64,000 nt of DNA. Origin: Roseibium aquae. Lineage in GTDB: Bacteria > Pseudomonadota > Alphaproteobacteria > Rhizobiales > Stappiaceae. Shown in pieces: positions 62,948 through 64,000 of the stretch; position 1 is the stretch's first letter, and each line of letters opens with the position of its first letter. The stretch spans positions 186,001 through 250,000 of the forward strand of contig NZ_VXDC01000004.1 in assembly GCF_008711285.1 (NCBI RefSeq), written 5' to 3'. The position numbers and the translations under genes were made by a program. Under the pieces are notes generated by a model. That model ran no database searches. It worked only from the letters and a program-made list of their open reading frames with translations, and was not told where the DNA came from.

Positions 62948-63727
62948 TCAGATGGCGAGATACTCCTGGCGCAGCTCCGCATTGTCGAGCACATCCTGGG
63001 CCGTGCCGTCGAACACGACCTCGCCCATGTCGAGAATGACCGCGCGATCAGCCAGATGAAGCGCGGCGATGGCGTTTTGTTCGACGATGATGGTGGTGAT
63101 CCCAAGCTCCTTGACGCCCTCAAGGATCCGCTCGATCTCCTGCACGATAACCGGCGCCAGACCCTCATAGGGCTCGTCCAGCAGCAACAGCTTGATATCG
63201 CGGGCGAGAATCCGCGCAACGGCCAGCATTTGCTGCTCGCCGCCCGACATGGTCACGGCTTCCTGGGCACGCCGTTCGGCCAGCCGCGGGAAGTGTTCAT
63301 AGATCCGCTCGATCGACCAGCCTTTCGGCTCGGCGATCTGGGACAATTCCAGGTTTTCCTGCACCGTGAGCCCGGGAATGATCCGCCGGTCCTCGGGCAC
63401 CAGGCCGACACCGAGCTGGGCGGCCTGATAGCTCTTCATCTCGTGCAGCGGCTTGTGATCGAGCCAGATTTCACCATGTGTGAGCATGGGATCGTCCATC
63501 CGCGCGATCGTCCTCAGTGTCGAGGTTTTTCCCGCACCGTTGCGGCCCAGCAAGGCCAGGATCTCACCCTCGCGAACATCGAAGTTGACACCCTGCACGA
63601 TGTAGCTTTCGCCATAGTAGGCTTGCATTTCCCAAGCCGAGAAAAACGCGGGAGCACCGCCTTGGGCCTTGCGCGGCGGCACGCTCGGCGCGGTCTTGCC
63701 CGCAAACTGATCGTCAAGAAGGGTCAT
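62948..63727 (-). CDS. branched-chain amino acid-type ABC transporter ATP-binding protein LivF-like
   Basis: 259 residues, second ATPase of a HAAT-family importer. Walker A GRNGAGKTS, LVPEDRRIIPGLTVQENL, signature MSGGEQQML, Walker B LLLLDEPYEGLAP, and IIVEQN, all typical of LivF. The N-terminus is extended by ~25 residues (MTLLDDQFAGKTAPSVPPRKAQGG). Overlaps the LivG-like stop by 4 bp. Confidence 0.93.
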   Translation of the reverse strand: MTLLDDQFAGKTAPSVPPRKAQGGAPAFFSAWEMQAYYGESYIVQGVNFDVREGEILALLGRNGAGKTSTLRTIARMDDPMLTHGEIWLDHKPLHEMKSYQAAQLGVGLVPEDRRIIPGLTVQENLELSQIAEPKGWSIERIYEHFPRLAERRAQEAVTMSGGEQQMLAVARILARDIKLLLLDEPYEGLAPVIVQEIERILEGVKELGITTIIVEQNAIAALHLADRAVILDMGEVVFDGTAQDVLDNAELRQEYLAI

Positions 63728-64000
63728 AGATGCGCTCCCCCGAGATAGGCTTCCTGAACGCGCGGATCGCCTTTGATGTCCTCCGGCTTTCCTTCAGCGA
63801 TAATTGTTCCTTGTGCAAGGACCGTCACTTTATCGGCCAGCGAGAACACCACATGCATGTCGTGCTCGATGACAACCTTGGTGATCCCCCGGTCGCCGAT
63901 CCGTTTCAAAAGATCGATCGTTTTATTGGTATCGGCCCGTGACATTCCCGCCGTCGGCTCGTCCAGCAAAAGCAGCTTCGGGTCCTGGCTGAGGCACATG
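63724..64000 (-). CDS. LivG-like ABC ATP-binding protein, C-terminal part (continues right of the window)
   Basis: Only the last ~92 residues are here. Walker B LLLLDEPTAGMS, switch His in VIEHDMHVVFSLADKVTVLAQGTIIAEG, and the LivG-type end VQEAYLGGAHL. The start lies outside the window. First ATPase of the same importer as the LivF-like gene. Confidence 0.93.
   Translation of the reverse strand, partial: MCLSQDPKLLLLDEPTAGMSRADTNKTIDLLKRIGDRGITKVVIEHDMHVVFSLADKVTVLAQGTIIAEGKPEDIKGDPRVQEAYLGGAHL

Overview
The window is about 64 kb of GC-rich chromosome that reads as a marine or host-associated alphaproteobacterium of the Hyphomicrobiales (Rhizobiales), most like the Stappiaceae (Roseibium, Labrenzia, Stappia). 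The reasons are an aapJQMP-type general amino-acid transporter beside metC, the tatD-holB-tmk-rlpA block, a ChrR-like protein beside cfa-like genes, and an NDUFS4-type complex I accessory subunit. Species cannot be fixed from the sequence alone. Most of the window is dense housekeeping and metabolic DNA. All boundaries were read by eye, and family calls come from recognising motifs, with no database search.

Layout. 1-6.3 kb: the end of hflX, a solute-binding protein, mazG, an orphan ProX-like protein, a cupin, and a soxR/VOC-protein pair with a SoxR box in a 19-bp promoter spacer. 6.4-15.1 kb: reductive pyrimidine catabolism (two permeases and an ATPase, dihydropyrimidinase, carbamoyl-amidohydrolase, beta-alanine aminotransferase) under a divergent RutR-type regulator with a near-consensus RutR box. 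15.1-24.3 kb: arfB, a small membrane protein with a truncated lipase, recX, MBL hydrolase, tatD, holB, tmk, a DacA-family protein with altered active-site motifs, rlpA and a CIA30 protein. 24.6-30.6 kb: an apparent singlet-oxygen/ECF11 stress module (FAD oxidoreductase, DUF1365, Cfa-like methyltransferase; ChrR-like protein plus SDR) with two matching candidate ECF11 promoters.

30.8-43.2 kb: cysK, cardiolipin synthase, LysE exporter, AlaX editing protein, GFA protein, sseA, META-domain protein, the aap operon and metC. 43.3-47.1 kb: a four-gene membrane glycosylation operon (GT39, LpxF-like PAP2, GT2, LAB_N) that looks like lipid A 4'-phosphate removal and replacement with a sugar. 47.3-48.7 kb: a phosphoesterase and a CAP-domain lipoprotein.

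48.7-53.6 kb is the most unusual region: a YcaO-domain enzyme, divergent from two tandem 98-aa peptides with nitrile-hydratase-like leaders, plus a large SARP/BTAD regulator and an 81-aa acidic protein. I read it as a minimal RiPP locus with no visible dehydrogenase, E1-like partner, protease or exporter.

54-64 kb: tRNA-Arg, an NDUFS4-like subunit, several small unknown proteins, tRNA-Pro, a hicAB toxin-antitoxin pair, an AT-rich patch, DUF192, a double cold-shock protein, a sirtuin, glyoxalase I, tRNA-Glu, an ornithine cyclodeaminase-family protein and the end of a liv-type ABC operon running off the right edge.
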